DNA from: Paenibacillus glucanolyticus NBRC 15330
Lineage (GTDB): Bacteria; Bacillota; Bacilli; Paenibacillales; Paenibacillaceae
Assembly: GCF_004000885.1 (NCBI RefSeq)
Contig: NZ_BIMC01000002.1
Span: forward strand, 1 to 64,000
Direction: 5' to 3'
DNA length: 64,000 bases
Shown here: positions 43,408 through 52,664 of the stretch, in pieces
Numbering within the stretch: the first letter of the stretch is position 1
Layout of the letters: the number at the start of each line of letters is the position of its first letter
The notes under the pieces: generated by a model
Databases searched by the model: none
Seen by the model: the letters and a program-made list of their open reading frames with translations, nothing else
Told to the model about the DNA's origin: nothing
Made by a program: the position numbers and the translations under genes

Positions 43408-44067
43408 ATGGCTAACGTGGAGACGATTAGAAAAGAACTGCAGCATACCGGTAAATATATGATGCAATACGATCTGGCTTGGGGAAATGCAGGCAACATC
43501 TCTGCTAGGAGCGAAGGTGATCGTTACGTGGTCACGGCCAGCGGTACCTTCCTCGGAGAACTGGAGGAGGCGGACTTGATCGAATGCGATCTGTCCGGGA
43601 ACGTGTATGGAGCCGAGGGACGTAAACCGTCCAAAGAAACCCCCATGCATCGAGCGATTTACGAAAGCCGTCCGGAGATCGGAGCCGTGCTCCATGCTTC
43701 CCCGTTCTATACGACGCTTATTGCGTGTTCAGATCTGGAAATTCCTTCGAACATGTTCGTTGAGACGATGTATTACCTGGAGCGAATAGAAAGAGTGCCG
43801 TATTGTCATCCAGGAAGTGATGCGCTGGGTGAAGGCGTTCGGAAAAAGGCCAAGCTTGCCAATGTGCTGCTGCTTGAGAACCATGGCGTGGTTGTTTATG
43901 ATACCACCATCCGCGAAGCCCGGATGGCACTGCAGACGCTGGAGGTTGCCAGCCGTATGTTGATTACTTCGATGAGCGCGAAGGTGGGCATACAAGGACT
44001 TGGCCCGGAGACGGAGCTGGAATTCCTGGAGAAAGCCGGGTACAAGCCTAGACGTAACTGGAGCTAA
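43408..44067 (+). CDS. Class II aldolase/adducin family protein (OtnC/FucA-like)
   Basis: A 219-aa enzyme of the class II aldolase fold. GNAGNISARSEGDRYVVTASG and the acidic ETPMHRAIYESRPEIGAVLH region are typical. The usual metal motif HxH is HAS here, so the second His is missing, while NHGVVVYD supplies the later His and PYCHPGSD an extra one. Members act as fuculose-phosphate-type aldolases or, as OtnC, decarboxylate 3-oxo-tetronate 4-phosphates. Its place at the end of the acid-sugar island fits the second role. ATG with AGGAGG upstream. A strong terminator follows at 44106-44142. Confidence 0.87.
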   Translation: MANVETIRKELQHTGKYMMQYDLAWGNAGNISARSEGDRYVVTASGTFLGELEEADLIECDLSGNVYGAEGRKPSKETPMHRAIYESRPEIGAVLHASPFYTTLIACSDLEIPSNMFVETMYYLERIERVPYCHPGSDALGEGVRKKAKLANVLLLENHGVVVYDTTIREARMALQTLEVASRMLITSMSAKVGIQGLGPETELEFLEKAGYKPRRNWS

Positions 44068-44105
44068 ACACAGAGCTTTGGATAACATGATGAATAAGTA
44101 ATGTA

Positions 44106-44142
44106 ATGCTGCCGGATGATGAGATCCGGCGGCATTTTTTTT
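44106..44142 (+). terminator. Intrinsic terminator of the acid-sugar island
   Basis: ATGCTGCCGGAT (44106-44117) pairs with ATCCGGCGGCAT (44124-44135), followed by eight T residues. It closes the transcript that begins near 37240. Confidence 0.88.
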
Positions 44143-44175
44143 AAAAAAACACGAGTAGGCATCAACTTCGAACGT

Positions 44176-44493
44176 TTAACAATCTCTGCGAATGGGCGCA
44201 ATCTGCTTCCCAAGCGTTAGACCAAACCATACCAAACAAAGTACGACGGGTAAGGAAATCATAGTTCCAATTGGGAGTGCAGCAGGTTCAACGAAATCTT
44301 CGTTCAGGAAGCGATAAAGGGTGTAAATGCCATATGGGATTTCCAGAAGCGCTGCCGTAATGACACCGGGCGTATACGCTTTAAGCGCGATAGAAGCTCC
44401 TACATGCTTTATGCCGTCCAGCAGGAATACCGCAACGAAGCCGGTAAACAGGGCATTGAGGCCGCTGCCGGGTTCAAAGTGCAAGGCAGTCAC
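44176..44493 (-). pseudogene. Remnant of an HXXEE-family membrane protein
   Basis: A 105-aa minus-strand frame with three hydrophobic helices (LNALFTGFVAVFLL, YTPGVITAALLEIPYGIY, ISLPVVLCLVWFGLT). The YTPGVITA segment and helix order match the C-terminal part of HXXEE-domain membrane proteins, which are usually longer. The N-terminal helix with the name-giving HxxEE motif is absent, the only start is a GTG with no ribosome site, and a stop codon lies seven codons upstream. I read it as a decayed or truncated gene. Function of the family is unknown. Confidence 0.5.
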
Positions 44494-44611
44494 GAAGGTA
44501 ATGCTGGTGAGTCAGAGCCGATCAGAAGTACAGCCCGTGTAAATTGCAGGGTGATGTTCTTGTCCCACCGGAAATTACAATACATGGGTTATATGCATAT
44601 GTGAATATTCG

Positions 44612-44641
44612 TTGACAATATTTGAGAGTCGATTGTAATAT
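44612..44641 (+). promoter_or_regulatory. Candidate sigma-A promoter of the CUT1 importer
   Basis: TTGACA (44612-44617) is a perfect -35 box and TAATAT (44636-44641) a fair -10 box, with an 18-base spacer. Transcription would begin about 150 bases ahead of the first permease start, leaving a leader of unknown purpose. The rest of 44494-44797 shows no gene. Confidence 0.5.
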
Positions 44642-44797
44642 AGGAGCAGCTACATATGTGATGGAGAACAGGAGAATCACATCATTGCTTGTCTGTTTAG
44701 GCATGCAGTTTTGTGACTTTTTTTGTTCTCTTTTTTTGCGGAATTTTGCTTTCCATTTCGGTTTGAGGGGAATATCCCAAAGAAAGGGGAATGGCAA

Positions 44798-45724
44798 TTG
44801 CCTAATTATGAAAGCGTTTTAAATGACAGAAAATCTAAGGAGGTAAGAAAAAGAGTTTGGAAAGAGCATGCTTTAGCCTATGGATTTTTGGCACCCTCCA
44901 TCATCGTATTTGTGATGTTTCTGTTCTATCCGATGTTGAAATCAGTTTATCTTAGCATGACCATTACCGATCCCCGAGGTCAAGTGGTCGAATTTGTGTG
45001 GCTGGAGAACTTTATCCGGCTCTTATCGACAGGACAATTTTATAAAAATTTGGGTGTCACCTTGATGTTTATACTGTTCACGGTCCCTACCTCCTTAATC
45101 TGGTCGCTATTCCTGGCTGCCATTACCCACAACAAGCTGCGCGGCATGAAGGTGTTTCAGTTTATCTTCTCCTTGCCCATCGTGATTTCGGTCGGAACCG
45201 GCTCGATTATTTGGTTTCTGTTGTTTCATCCTACGGCAGGGATGCTGAATTATTTTCTAAGTCTCGTTCATGTCGGGCCGATTCCCTGGTTAACCGATCC
45301 TTCGTGGGCGCTTATCTCCATTTCCATCATGACCATCTGGATGAACATGGGATTCCTGTATATTCTGCTGTCAAGCGGATTACAAGGGGTGCCGGAAGAG
45401 ATTTACGAAAGCGCTAGAATGGACGGCTCCGGGCCGATTCGGACATTTCTGCAAATCGTGCTGCCACTGCTGTCACCGACCATCTTCTTCGCCTTGATCG
45501 TTTCGGTTATCAGTGCATTTCAGGCGTTTGGGCAAATTCACATTTTGACGAAGGGCGGTCCGATCAATTCCACCAATGTGATGGTTTACTCCATCTATCA
45601 GGATGCGTTCGTTAATTTCCGATTTGGCATTGGCAGCGCGCAGGCTTTGATTCTGTTTGCGATTATTCTGCTCTTGACTCTGCTGCAGTTCAAAGTACTG
45701 GAGAAGAAGGTGCATTATCAATGA
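44798..45724 (+). CDS. Sugar ABC transporter permease (UgpA/MalF-like)
   Basis: A 308-aa six-helix CUT1 permease. After a charged 25-residue N-terminal tail come AYGFLAPSIIVFVMFLFYP, typical of the first helix, and the EAA loop (IYESARMDGSGPIRTFLQIVLP). I chose TTG 44798 because AAAGGGG lies seven bases upstream; the open frame runs back to 44723 without ribosome support. The stop overlaps the next permease as ATGA. With the permease at 45721 and lipoprotein at 46619 it forms an importer that lacks its own ATPase. A cre-like TGAAAGCGTTTTAA with one mismatch overlaps codons 4-8. Confidence 0.89.
   Translation: MPNYESVLNDRKSKEVRKRVWKEHALAYGFLAPSIIVFVMFLFYPMLKSVYLSMTITDPRGQVVEFVWLENFIRLLSTGQFYKNLGVTLMFILFTVPTSLIWSLFLAAITHNKLRGMKVFQFIFSLPIVISVGTGSIIWFLLFHPTAGMLNYFLSLVHVGPIPWLTDPSWALISISIMTIWMNMGFLYILLSSGLQGVPEEIYESARMDGSGPIRTFLQIVLPLLSPTIFFALIVSVISAFQAFGQIHILTKGGPINSTNVMVYSIYQDAFVNFRFGIGSAQALILFAIILLLTLLQFKVLEKKVHYQ
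44809..44822 (+). promoter_or_regulatory. Candidate cre site at the start of the CUT1 permease gene
   Basis: TGAAAGCGTTTTAA matches the consensus TGWAARCGYTWNCW at all but one position. It overlaps the first codons of the gene, downstream of the candidate promoter, where CcpA could block elongation. Confidence 0.45.
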
Positions 45725-46545
45725 TCCTGCGAAGAGCTGCGTCCGCATTCACGTATCTGCTGCTTTTGCTCTTGTCTTTGGTCGTGTTGTATCCGCTTAT
45801 CTTTACCGTGTTCTCTTCCTTTATGACGGAGAAGGAGGTAGCTAATTTTCCGCCGCCGTTGTTCCCGTCGAGCTTCTACCTGGGCAATTTCGCGGAAGCC
45901 ATTTCAGGGTTTCCCATCGTCCGCTTTATTCTGAACAGCTTTATTGTTTCTACCGCTATCATGCTCTGTCAAGTTATTACTTCGAGTCTGGCGGCTTACG
46001 CATTCGCATTTTTGAATTTTAAGGGGAAGGCCGTGCTGTTCGGACTCTTCCTGTCCACGATGATGATTCCATGGGAAGTGACGATTATTCCTAACTATCT
46101 GACAATTAAGGATTGGGGATGGATGGACAGCTACCAAGGGTTGATCGTACCTTTCATGGCGGGTGCTTTTGGGGTGTTTCTGCTCCGTCAGTTCTTCCTG
46201 CAGCTTCCGCGCGAGCTGTTTGATGCGGCCAAGATCGACGGATGCGGTCATATTCGTTGTTATTTCTCCATGGTGCTCCCGTTGTCCCGGTCGTCCATTG
46301 CCACGCTGGCAGTGTATACATTCCTTACCCATTGGAATCACTTCCTGTGGCCGCTGCTCATTACGAACAAGGCGTCGATGCGCACGGTGCAGATCGGGGT
46401 CGCCATGCTCCAGCATGCCGAAGTGATGTCATGGAATCTGATTTTGGCGGGCGTGACGATTGTACTGATCCCGTCGTTTGTGCTGCTCGCTTTTGGCGTA
46501 AAACAACTGGTTCGCGGAATTACGGCAGGTGCGTTGAAGGGCTAA
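45721..46545 (+). CDS. Sugar ABC transporter permease (UgpE/MalG-like)
   Basis: A 274-aa six-helix CUT1 permease of the MalG type. The EAA loop reads ELFDAAKIDGCGHIRCYFS, and the helix segment STMMIPWEVTIIPNYLTI is typical. ATG overlaps the stop of the preceding permease by four bases, indicating coupled translation. It is the second half of the channel; a binding lipoprotein follows after 73 bases. Confidence 0.91.
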   Translation: MILRRAASAFTYLLLLLLSLVVLYPLIFTVFSSFMTEKEVANFPPPLFPSSFYLGNFAEAISGFPIVRFILNSFIVSTAIMLCQVITSSLAAYAFAFLNFKGKAVLFGLFLSTMMIPWEVTIIPNYLTIKDWGWMDSYQGLIVPFMAGAFGVFLLRQFFLQLPRELFDAAKIDGCGHIRCYFSMVLPLSRSSIATLAVYTFLTHWNHFLWPLLITNKASMRTVQIGVAMLQHAEVMSWNLILAGVTIVLIPSFVLLAFGVKQLVRGITAGALKG

Positions 46546-46618
46546 TGAAGTGGTGCGCTTGCACTTATGCAGGCTTATCATAGGTTGTTATTTTGAATAG
46601 AAAAGGGAGGGCATTGGT

Positions 46619-47983
46619 GTGAGGAAGAGAAGAATCAGGATGATTGGTGTGGTGCTGGCTGCGGTCATGGTGCTGCTGAGTGCATGCAACGTTAATATGG
46701 GGGAGGAGCCGGCGAAGGGGACGGATACTGGCAGCAAGACAGAAGCTGGCGTGCAAAAGGTTGTGTTCTGGCATGCGATGGGTGGAGCGACAACCAAGGT
46801 GGTTGACCAGCTTGTCGCCAACTTTAACGAGTCCCAGGATAAGGTACAGGTTGAAGCGGTGTATCAGGGGACTTATGATGATTTGTTAAGCAAATTAAAG
46901 GCGTCGATGGGTACAAACGAGGGGCCGTCCGTTGTGCAGATGTACGAGATTGGCAGCCGTTTTATGATTGATTCCAAACTGATTACCCCCATGCAGGACT
47001 TCATTGATGCGGACCAATGGGATGCGGCTCAACTTGAACCGAATATCAGCGGCTATTATACATTCGAGAACAAACTGTACTCGATGCCGTTCAACTCATC
47101 CAATCCTATATTGTATTATAACAAGGACTTGTTCAAGGATGCCGGACTAGACCCGGAGAATCCTCCGAAGACGTTTGAAGAGTTGACGATTGCGGCCGAA
47201 ACGATATCGAAAAAGGGGAAAGCCGTGGGCGCTAATTTCGCGATTTACGGCTGGTTCATGGAGCAGCTATTCGCGAGCCAAGGTGCTGAATACGTGAATC
47301 ATGGGAATGGCCGTGATGATCTGGCAACGGAATCACTAGTAAACACGGAACCTGGAGTAAAGGTATTAACCTGGTGGAAGGAATTGATTGATTCGAAGGC
47401 TGCCAACAATCTGGGACGCAAGACCGACGATTCCAAAAAGGCTTTCTCGGCAGGCCAAGTTGCCATGATTCTGGATTCGACTGCGGCATTGAAAGGACTG
47501 GTTGACAGTGCGGAGGGGAAATTCGAGGTGGGAACGGGGTTCCTTCCCAAGCCTGCAGGCTCGGCTGAAGGAGGAGTAATCGTTGGCGGAGCAAGCTTGT
47601 GGATGATGAACAGTCGTCCTGACACAGAGCAAAAGGCCGCATGGGAATTTATTAAATTTCTGACTTCTCCATCACAGCAAGCATACTGGCATATCAATAC
47701 CGGGTATTTTCCGATCACAACGAAGGCGTATGAGGAGGACAGTGTGAAGGAAAATCTGGAGAAATTCCCGCAGTTCCAAACCGCGATTGATCAGCTGCAT
47801 CAGACGAAACTGGTCAAGGCGACACAAGGTGCGGTGATGGGGGTTTTTCCGGAAGCGAGGCAGATCGTGGAAGGCGCAATCGAAGAAGTGCTTAACAACA
47901 AAAAGTCTCCGCAGCAGGCACTAGATGATGCCGCCAAAGAAATCACGGCTAAAATTCAGGACTATAATCGAACCGTGAAGTAG
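46619..47983 (+). CDS. Sugar ABC transporter substrate-binding lipoprotein (UgpB-like)
   Basis: A 454-aa SBP_bac type 1 lipoprotein with a basic start (MRKRRIRMIGVVLAAVMVLL) and lipobox LLSAC (Cys about residue 23). The mature chain shows VVFWHAMGGATTKVVDQLV and NKLYSMPFNSSNPILYYNKD, resembling glycerol-3-phosphate/oligosaccharide-binding UgpB proteins. GTG start behind GGGAGG. It supplies the permeases at 44798 and 45721. No hydrolase or dedicated regulator adjoins the operon, so the substrate (sugar, glycerophosphodiester) is unresolved. Confidence 0.9.
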   Translation: MRKRRIRMIGVVLAAVMVLLSACNVNMGEEPAKGTDTGSKTEAGVQKVVFWHAMGGATTKVVDQLVANFNESQDKVQVEAVYQGTYDDLLSKLKASMGTNEGPSVVQMYEIGSRFMIDSKLITPMQDFIDADQWDAAQLEPNISGYYTFENKLYSMPFNSSNPILYYNKDLFKDAGLDPENPPKTFEELTIAAETISKKGKAVGANFAIYGWFMEQLFASQGAEYVNHGNGRDDLATESLVNTEPGVKVLTWWKELIDSKAANNLGRKTDDSKKAFSAGQVAMILDSTAALKGLVDSAEGKFEVGTGFLPKPAGSAEGGVIVGGASLWMMNSRPDTEQKAAWEFIKFLTSPSQQAYWHINTGYFPITTKAYEEDSVKENLEKFPQFQTAIDQLHQTKLVKATQGAVMGVFPEARQIVEGAIEEVLNNKKSPQQALDDAAKEITAKIQDYNRTVK

Positions 47984-48108
47984 CACTTTCAATCATTTGC
48001 CCCCGACTAAAGTCCAGGAAGCAACCAGTCCAGGGAAGCGTGTTAAATCCTGCCATCCAGTTATAATGGATTTATACATAAACAGGAATGGACTGGGAGG
48101 ATCATAAC

Positions 48109-49002
48109 ATGAAAAAGCAAAGAACGATGGCGGTTAAAATCGCATCGCTAATGGTTTTTGCCGTGCTGGTCGGGTGTGATGCAGCCAACAACGCAGATGA
48201 AGCCGTCATTCAGGAGCTTGATAAATTAGCACAGGTTGGGAATATTGCAGGAGATTCCGCGGTGGCAATCAGCGATCATGTCAAGCGGGAGGGGAAAGAG
48301 TTCGAATTGACGGCGGCCCAGGAAATCGGCACAGCCGAGGGATTAGTTGTTGACCATGCCGTGGGCAATATCGAGCTCATCGCAGCATCCGACAGCGAGA
48401 TCAAAGTAAAAACAACCGTGTGGTTTAACGAAGCTTTCTTTAAGAACGATAACATCCGTACCCAGGTTACAGAGCAGGCGGCCAGCTCCTTTACACTCAA
48501 GGACGGCATGCTGGAATTAAGAACCCATCCTAAAGAGGACTCAAGCACGAGTCTGTGGGATTGGTCGCAGAAGCAGTTTGGCGATTCCGGGTTCATGATT
48601 GATTATGTGATCGAAGTGCCGGAAGCCCTTCAAGAGGTTCGCATGAATAATGATGTCGGAAAGGTCCTTGTGAACGATTTGAAGGGGGCTTTTGATCTTC
48701 GATTAGGGACCGGGGAGATTCAGCTCAACAAAACGGAAATTACGGGGAATTCCAAAATCGTAACCGAAGCCGGCAGCGTCAAGATGTTGCTTGAGGAGAT
48801 CGATAAGGACAGCACCCTGGCGGTTAACACGTCGGCAGGGAGCATCACGACCACGTTTGCGCCGCAGATGAAGTATACGCTGGATACCCAAACCGAGCTT
48901 GGGCAGATTACAGGCGCAAGCCGGGGGCAGAGCGACGTGAACGGTGGCGGAGCTGCGATATCCCTATCGACCTCGGTGGGCTCCATTAAGGTTAATCCAT
49001 AG
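48109..49002 (+). CDS. DUF4097-type beta-strand lipoprotein
   Basis: A 297-aa exported protein with lipobox VLVGC (Cys about residue 23). The mature chain is built of short repeating beta motifs such as VDHAVGNIELIAASDSEIKV, MNNDVGKVLVNDLKGA and TSAGSITTTF, ending in STSVGSIKVNP; this is the DUF4097 (putative adhesin) beta-helix/solenoid pattern. ATG 48109 with GGGAGG upstream. It stands alone, with a bidirectional terminator after it. Members elsewhere are linked to envelope stress regulators, but the role is not established and nothing in the context settles it. Confidence 0.85.
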   Translation: MKKQRTMAVKIASLMVFAVLVGCDAANNADEAVIQELDKLAQVGNIAGDSAVAISDHVKREGKEFELTAAQEIGTAEGLVVDHAVGNIELIAASDSEIKVKTTVWFNEAFFKNDNIRTQVTEQAASSFTLKDGMLELRTHPKEDSSTSLWDWSQKQFGDSGFMIDYVIEVPEALQEVRMNNDVGKVLVNDLKGAFDLRLGTGEIQLNKTEITGNSKIVTEAGSVKMLLEEIDKDSTLAVNTSAGSITTTFAPQMKYTLDTQTELGQITGASRGQSDVNGGGAAISLSTSVGSIKVNP

Positions 49003-49055
49003 AAATCGTGTGCATACGGTCACAGGAATCATAAGGTCATAGAATGCAAGAAACA

Positions 49056-49092
49056 AACCAGCACGGATGTGTTCCATCCGTGCTGGTTTGTT
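49056..49092. terminator. Bidirectional terminator between the DUF4097 and MerR genes
   Basis: AACCAGCACGGATG (49056-49069) pairs with CATCCGTGCTGGTT (49075-49088). T-rich tracts follow on both strands (TGTTG on plus, TGTTTC on minus), serving the two convergent genes. Confidence 0.8.
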
Positions 49093-49127
49093 GTATGTGT
49101 ACACCACAATATGAAAGGGAACTGGAA

Positions 49128-49829
49128 TTACACTAATTTCAATACTCGGCATAACTGGTATAGGTAGTGTACGCCGCGCATTTGGTTGTGGTTGCGGTAA
49201 TTCAGATACACCAGCGTGTCCTTCAGTACCCGCCTGGCGTTATGGACATGATGGTGCTCGAGTTCTTGCAATACATCCTTGATGACCTCCAGCGGGTAAT
49301 TGGCCGAGCGGAGAATACGAATGATCATAATCTGCCGGATCTGAGCATCATCGAATTTCCGGTAACCGTTGTCCTGATCTCGAGGCAGGTTAAGAATGCC
49401 TTCCTTCTCCCAGTGGCGGATGGCCGAGGTGGGAACGCCGGTTTCAGCGGCAACATCACCGATCGTCAGCTCTTTTTTCCGGCCACGGGCATCTACAATA
49501 TCAAGCTGCTCGGTATCCAGAATGCGGATCGTCCGCTCTGCAAGGATTTTATCCTGTTGAAGGCGGGCTTGTACCTCGCTTACGATCCAAAGCGCTTCAT
49601 CCACTTCTCGTTCCTGCAGTTTGACCATCACTTTCTTAGTAACATCTACACCGAAACCGGGAAACATGGCCCTGATGCATTCAAAATAAGCGGCATGCTC
49701 CTCGGTATATACCCGGTATCCGTTCGGGGCACGTTCAGCAGGAGGGACGATTCCCCATTTCTCATAGTGCTTGAGTGCACTTGTGGTAATCCCCAGCTTT
49801 TTTGCTATATCAATCGGTCTGATGCCCAT
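49128..49829 (-). CDS. Regulator with two tandem MerR helix-turn-helix domains
   Basis: A 233-aa protein with a MerR-type winged helix at each of two places: about residues 1-70 (IRPIDIAKKLGITTSALKHY, GYRVYTEEHAAYF) and about 118-190 (LTIGDVAAETGVPTSAIRHW, GYRKFDDAQIRQI). A helical linker separates them and a short basic tail follows, with no recognisable ligand domain. Normal MerR proteins have one N-terminal domain plus a dimerising coil, so this one may bind DNA as an intramolecular pair. Start ATG 49829 has AAGGGGG upstream; ATG 49862 is in frame. It is divergent from the UvrA-like/exporter operon and is its likely regulator. Confidence 0.88.
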   Translation of the reverse strand: MGIRPIDIAKKLGITTSALKHYEKWGIVPPAERAPNGYRVYTEEHAAYFECIRAMFPGFGVDVTKKVMVKLQEREVDEALWIVSEVQARLQQDKILAERTIRILDTEQLDIVDARGRKKELTIGDVAAETGVPTSAIRHWEKEGILNLPRDQDNGYRKFDDAQIRQIMIIRILRSANYPLEVIKDVLQELEHHHVHNARRVLKDTLVYLNYRNHNQMRGVHYLYQLCRVLKLV

Positions 49830-50132
49830 AATGGTCCCCCTTGCCTTACGCGGATCTGCCATAATCCTTTTTTCTGGGGGATTGTATCATGAAGTAAGGG
49901 TCAAAGAAAAGAAGCCTGATGGGAAAATAACGAAACGAACTATTTATAGCCCATTATCTAGTCCGTGCGATGGTACACGGATAAACCGCCAACAAACATT
50001 GTACATAAACCTTAAAGTGATGTGACGGATTACGCCTTTGAAAACGGTGATGGATCAACCTTTTTAATTGTGGAATTTTAGACTTGCATCAATGTTGTAA
50101 GATGGGTTTGTAAATCGAAGGAGGTTGGAATT

Positions 50133-52634
50133 ATGAATGGAACGATTAAGATTCGCGGTGCGCGGGAGAACAATCTGAAGAATGTCTCGCTTGAAATCCC
50201 GAAGTACAAACTGGTTGTCATGACGGGCCCCTCAGGATCGGGTAAGTCCACACTCGCAATGGACACTCTTCAGCGTGAATGCCAGCGGCAGTACATGGAA
50301 TCCATGGGCATGGTGTCGGACTCGGTCAGCAAGCCGAAGGTGGATTCGATTGAAGGTCTCTCCCCGTCGATCAGCGTGGGTCAGCACATTACGAACCGGA
50401 ACCCGAGGTCGACCATCGGAACGGTGACGGATATCTACACGCTGCTGCGGATTTTATTTGCCAAGCTTGGTGAGCGTACCTGTCCTTCCTGCGGGGACAC
50501 GGTCACGCCGAATGTGGAGGGGGAAACGTATCGCGGTCCGTCGGACGCGGAAGAGATCAGCGACTCCCACGAGACGGTTCATTGTAGGCGATGCGGTCAC
50601 AGTCTTGATAAGTTAACGATGTCGCATTTTTCCTTTAACAAGCCGGAAGGCGCCTGCGAAACCTGCAGCGGACTCGGCCAAACGGTCAGCCTGAATATGG
50701 ATGCCGTGTTCAATCAGGAACTGAGTATAAGAGACGGTGCGGTCAAGCCATGGTTCAACGCTTTAGTTGAGTATCACACGAGTACGATGAAAGCAGCCGC
50801 GCAACATTATGGCTTCACGTTCGATGATCATTTGCCGCTGCGGGACTATAACGAAGTTCAGCGTGATCTTCTGTATTACGGCGTTGAGAGTGAGCAGTTC
50901 ATTCGGCATTTTCCGGAAGTGAAGCCGCCGAAGTCCGTAGGGCAAGGCAAATACGAAGGTGTTGTAACCGGAATATGGAGAAGGTACCGGGAGAAGGGGA
51001 GCGAATCCGGTGAGGCGGTTCTGTTTCAGGAGCAGCAATGTCCGGATTGTCATGGAACGAAACTGAAAGAAGGCAGCCGCCGGGTCCTTGTTGCCGGGGC
51101 GGCTATCCATGAGGTCAATGCCTGGTCGATTGGGGATGCACTCGCTTGGATGGAAGCATTACTTGGAAAGCTATCCTTGGATCAGTTAATGATCGTGGAA
51201 CCACTCATCTATGATTCCGTAGTGAGACTGAAACGCATTATGGATGTCGGCCTTGGCTATATGTCCATGGATAGACAAGTAGTGACGATGTCGGGCGGAG
51301 AAGCCCAGAGGCTTAGACTGGCATCGATTCTGGGATCGGGGCTTACGGGGGTCCTGTATATTTTGGACGAACCGACAACCGGGCTTCATCCCAAAGATAC
51401 TCGTGGACTCATTCAGGTTCTGAAACAACTGAGGGATCTGGGCAATACGGTGCTTGTGATCGAACATGACGAAGAAGTCATGCGTGCCGCAGATCATATC
51501 ATCGACATCGGACCGGGTGCGGGAACGATGGGCGGTACGGTGGTGGGTCAGGGAACACTGGAGGAATTAATCCACAGCTCCGACTCCGTTACCGGATCGT
51601 ATTTCCGAGAGAATGGAATGCTTGCGGCACCGAGCCGGCGCAGGACAGGCAACGGCAGCCTGCTTACGATCGAGGAGGCGCATTTAAGGAATTTGAAGAA
51701 CATAACCGCATCGTTCCCGCTCGGCTGTCTCATATCGGTGACAGGCGTGTCGGGATCAGGCAAATCCACGCTCTTGTTTGACCTTCTGGCGGAATCCGGA
51801 AGCGATCAATCAACTCCAACCGGCTGCAAAGCGATTACGGGCTGGGATTCCGTGGGACAACTCATTACAGTTGACCAATCTCCGGTATCCCGCATGCAGC
51901 GCTCCAACATTGCCACTTACACGGATGTGTATACCCATATTAGAAACTGGTATGCCGCTATGCCGGAAGCCAAACAAAGCCAGCTGACAGCGAAGCATTT
52001 TTCATTCAATACACCAGGCGGCCGATGTGAGACCTGCCAAGGTCTTGGCGTGGTCTCGGTGCATATGCATTTTCTGCCGGAGCTGGAAGTGCGCTGCCCG
52101 GATTGCAGAGGGAGGCGCTTCAAGGAAGAGGTTCTGCGCGTGACTTACAACGGTTATACGATCTCCGATATTCTGGATATGACAATTGAAGAGAGCCTGA
52201 CGCTGCTGGAGGAGCGGCCGAAAATCATGGAGTTGACCAAGCTGCTCTGCGATGTCGGACTTGGTTATTTGAAGTGGGGTCAATCGGTTCGAACGTTGTC
52301 CGGCGGCGAGGGTCAGCGGATTAAGCTGGCGAAGGAACTGAGCAAGAAGACGAGGAACCACACGCTATATTTGCTGGATGAACCTTCAACCGGCTTGCAC
52401 CCAGGAGATGTGTTGCAATTGCTGCTTCTGTTGAACCGCTTGGTGGATGCGGGAAACACCGTCATTCTGGTTGAACACAATCTGGACCTGATCTGGAACT
52501 CCGACTGGATTCTTGATATTGGTCCTGGCGGGGGAGCCTCCGGCGGATCGGTGGTTGCAGCGGGAACGCCTGAGGAAGTGGCGGCAGTGGAAGCATCGTT
52601 TACCGGCCGTTTCATCCAAGAAATCTATATGTGA
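50133..52634 (+). CDS. UvrA-like excinuclease ATPase, short UvrA2/DrrC type
   Basis: An 833-aa double ABC ATPase, about 100 residues shorter than housekeeping UvrA. The first domain has Walker [10 protein letters not shown] (residues 32-40) and signature [13 protein letters not shown]; the second has GVSGSGKST and [13 protein letters not shown]. Zinc-module cysteine pairs are visible (CPSCGDT...[15 protein letters not shown]...CPDCRGR). The missing length lies in the N-terminal half, where normal UvrA carries its UvrB-binding and insertion segments. Short UvrA homologues such as Streptomyces DrrC confer resistance to intercalating drugs. ATG with GAAGGAGG upstream. It is 30 bases ahead of a drug-type ABC exporter, strengthening a self-resistance or drug-protection reading. 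Confidence 0.9.
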   Translation: MNGTIKIRGARENNLKNVSLEIPKYKLVVMTGPSGSGKSTLAMDTLQRECQRQYMESMGMVSDSVSKPKVDSIEGLSPSISVGQHITNRNPRSTIGTVTDIYTLLRILFAKLGERTCPSCGDTVTPNVEGETYRGPSDAEEISDSHETVHCRRCGHSLDKLTMSHFSFNKPEGACETCSGLGQTVSLNMDAVFNQELSIRDGAVKPWFNALVEYHTSTMKAAAQHYGFTFDDHLPLRDYNEVQRDLLYYGVESEQFIRHFPEVKPPKSVGQGKYEGVVTGIWRRYREKGSESGEAVLFQEQQCPDCHGTKLKEGSRRVLVAGAAIHEVNAWSIGDALAWMEALLGKLSLDQLMIVEPLIYDSVVRLKRIMDVGLGYMSMDRQVVTMSGGEAQRLRLASILGSGLTGVLYILDEPTTGLHPKDTRGLIQVLKQLRDLGNTVLVIEHDEEVMRAADHIIDIGPGAGTMGGTVVGQGTLEELIHSSDSVTGSYFRENGMLAAPSRRRTGNGSLLTIEEAHLRNLKNITASFPLGCLISVTGVSGSGKSTLLFDLLAESGSDQSTPTGCKAITGWDSVGQLITVDQSPVSRMQRSNIATYTDVYTHIRNWYAAMPEAKQSQLTAKHFSFNTPGGRCETCQGLGVVSVHMHFLPELEVRCPDCRGRRFKEEVLRVTYNGYTISDILDMTIEESLTLLEERPKIMELTKLLCDVGLGYLKWGQSVRTLSGGEGQRIKLAKELSKKTRNHTLYLLDEPSTGLHPGDVLQLLLLLNRLVDAGNTVILVEHNLDLIWNSDWILDIGPGGGASGGSVVAAGTPEEVAAVEASFTGRFIQEIYM

Positions 52635-52664
52635 TCATAGCGAAAGAGATAGGAGGGATTCGAT

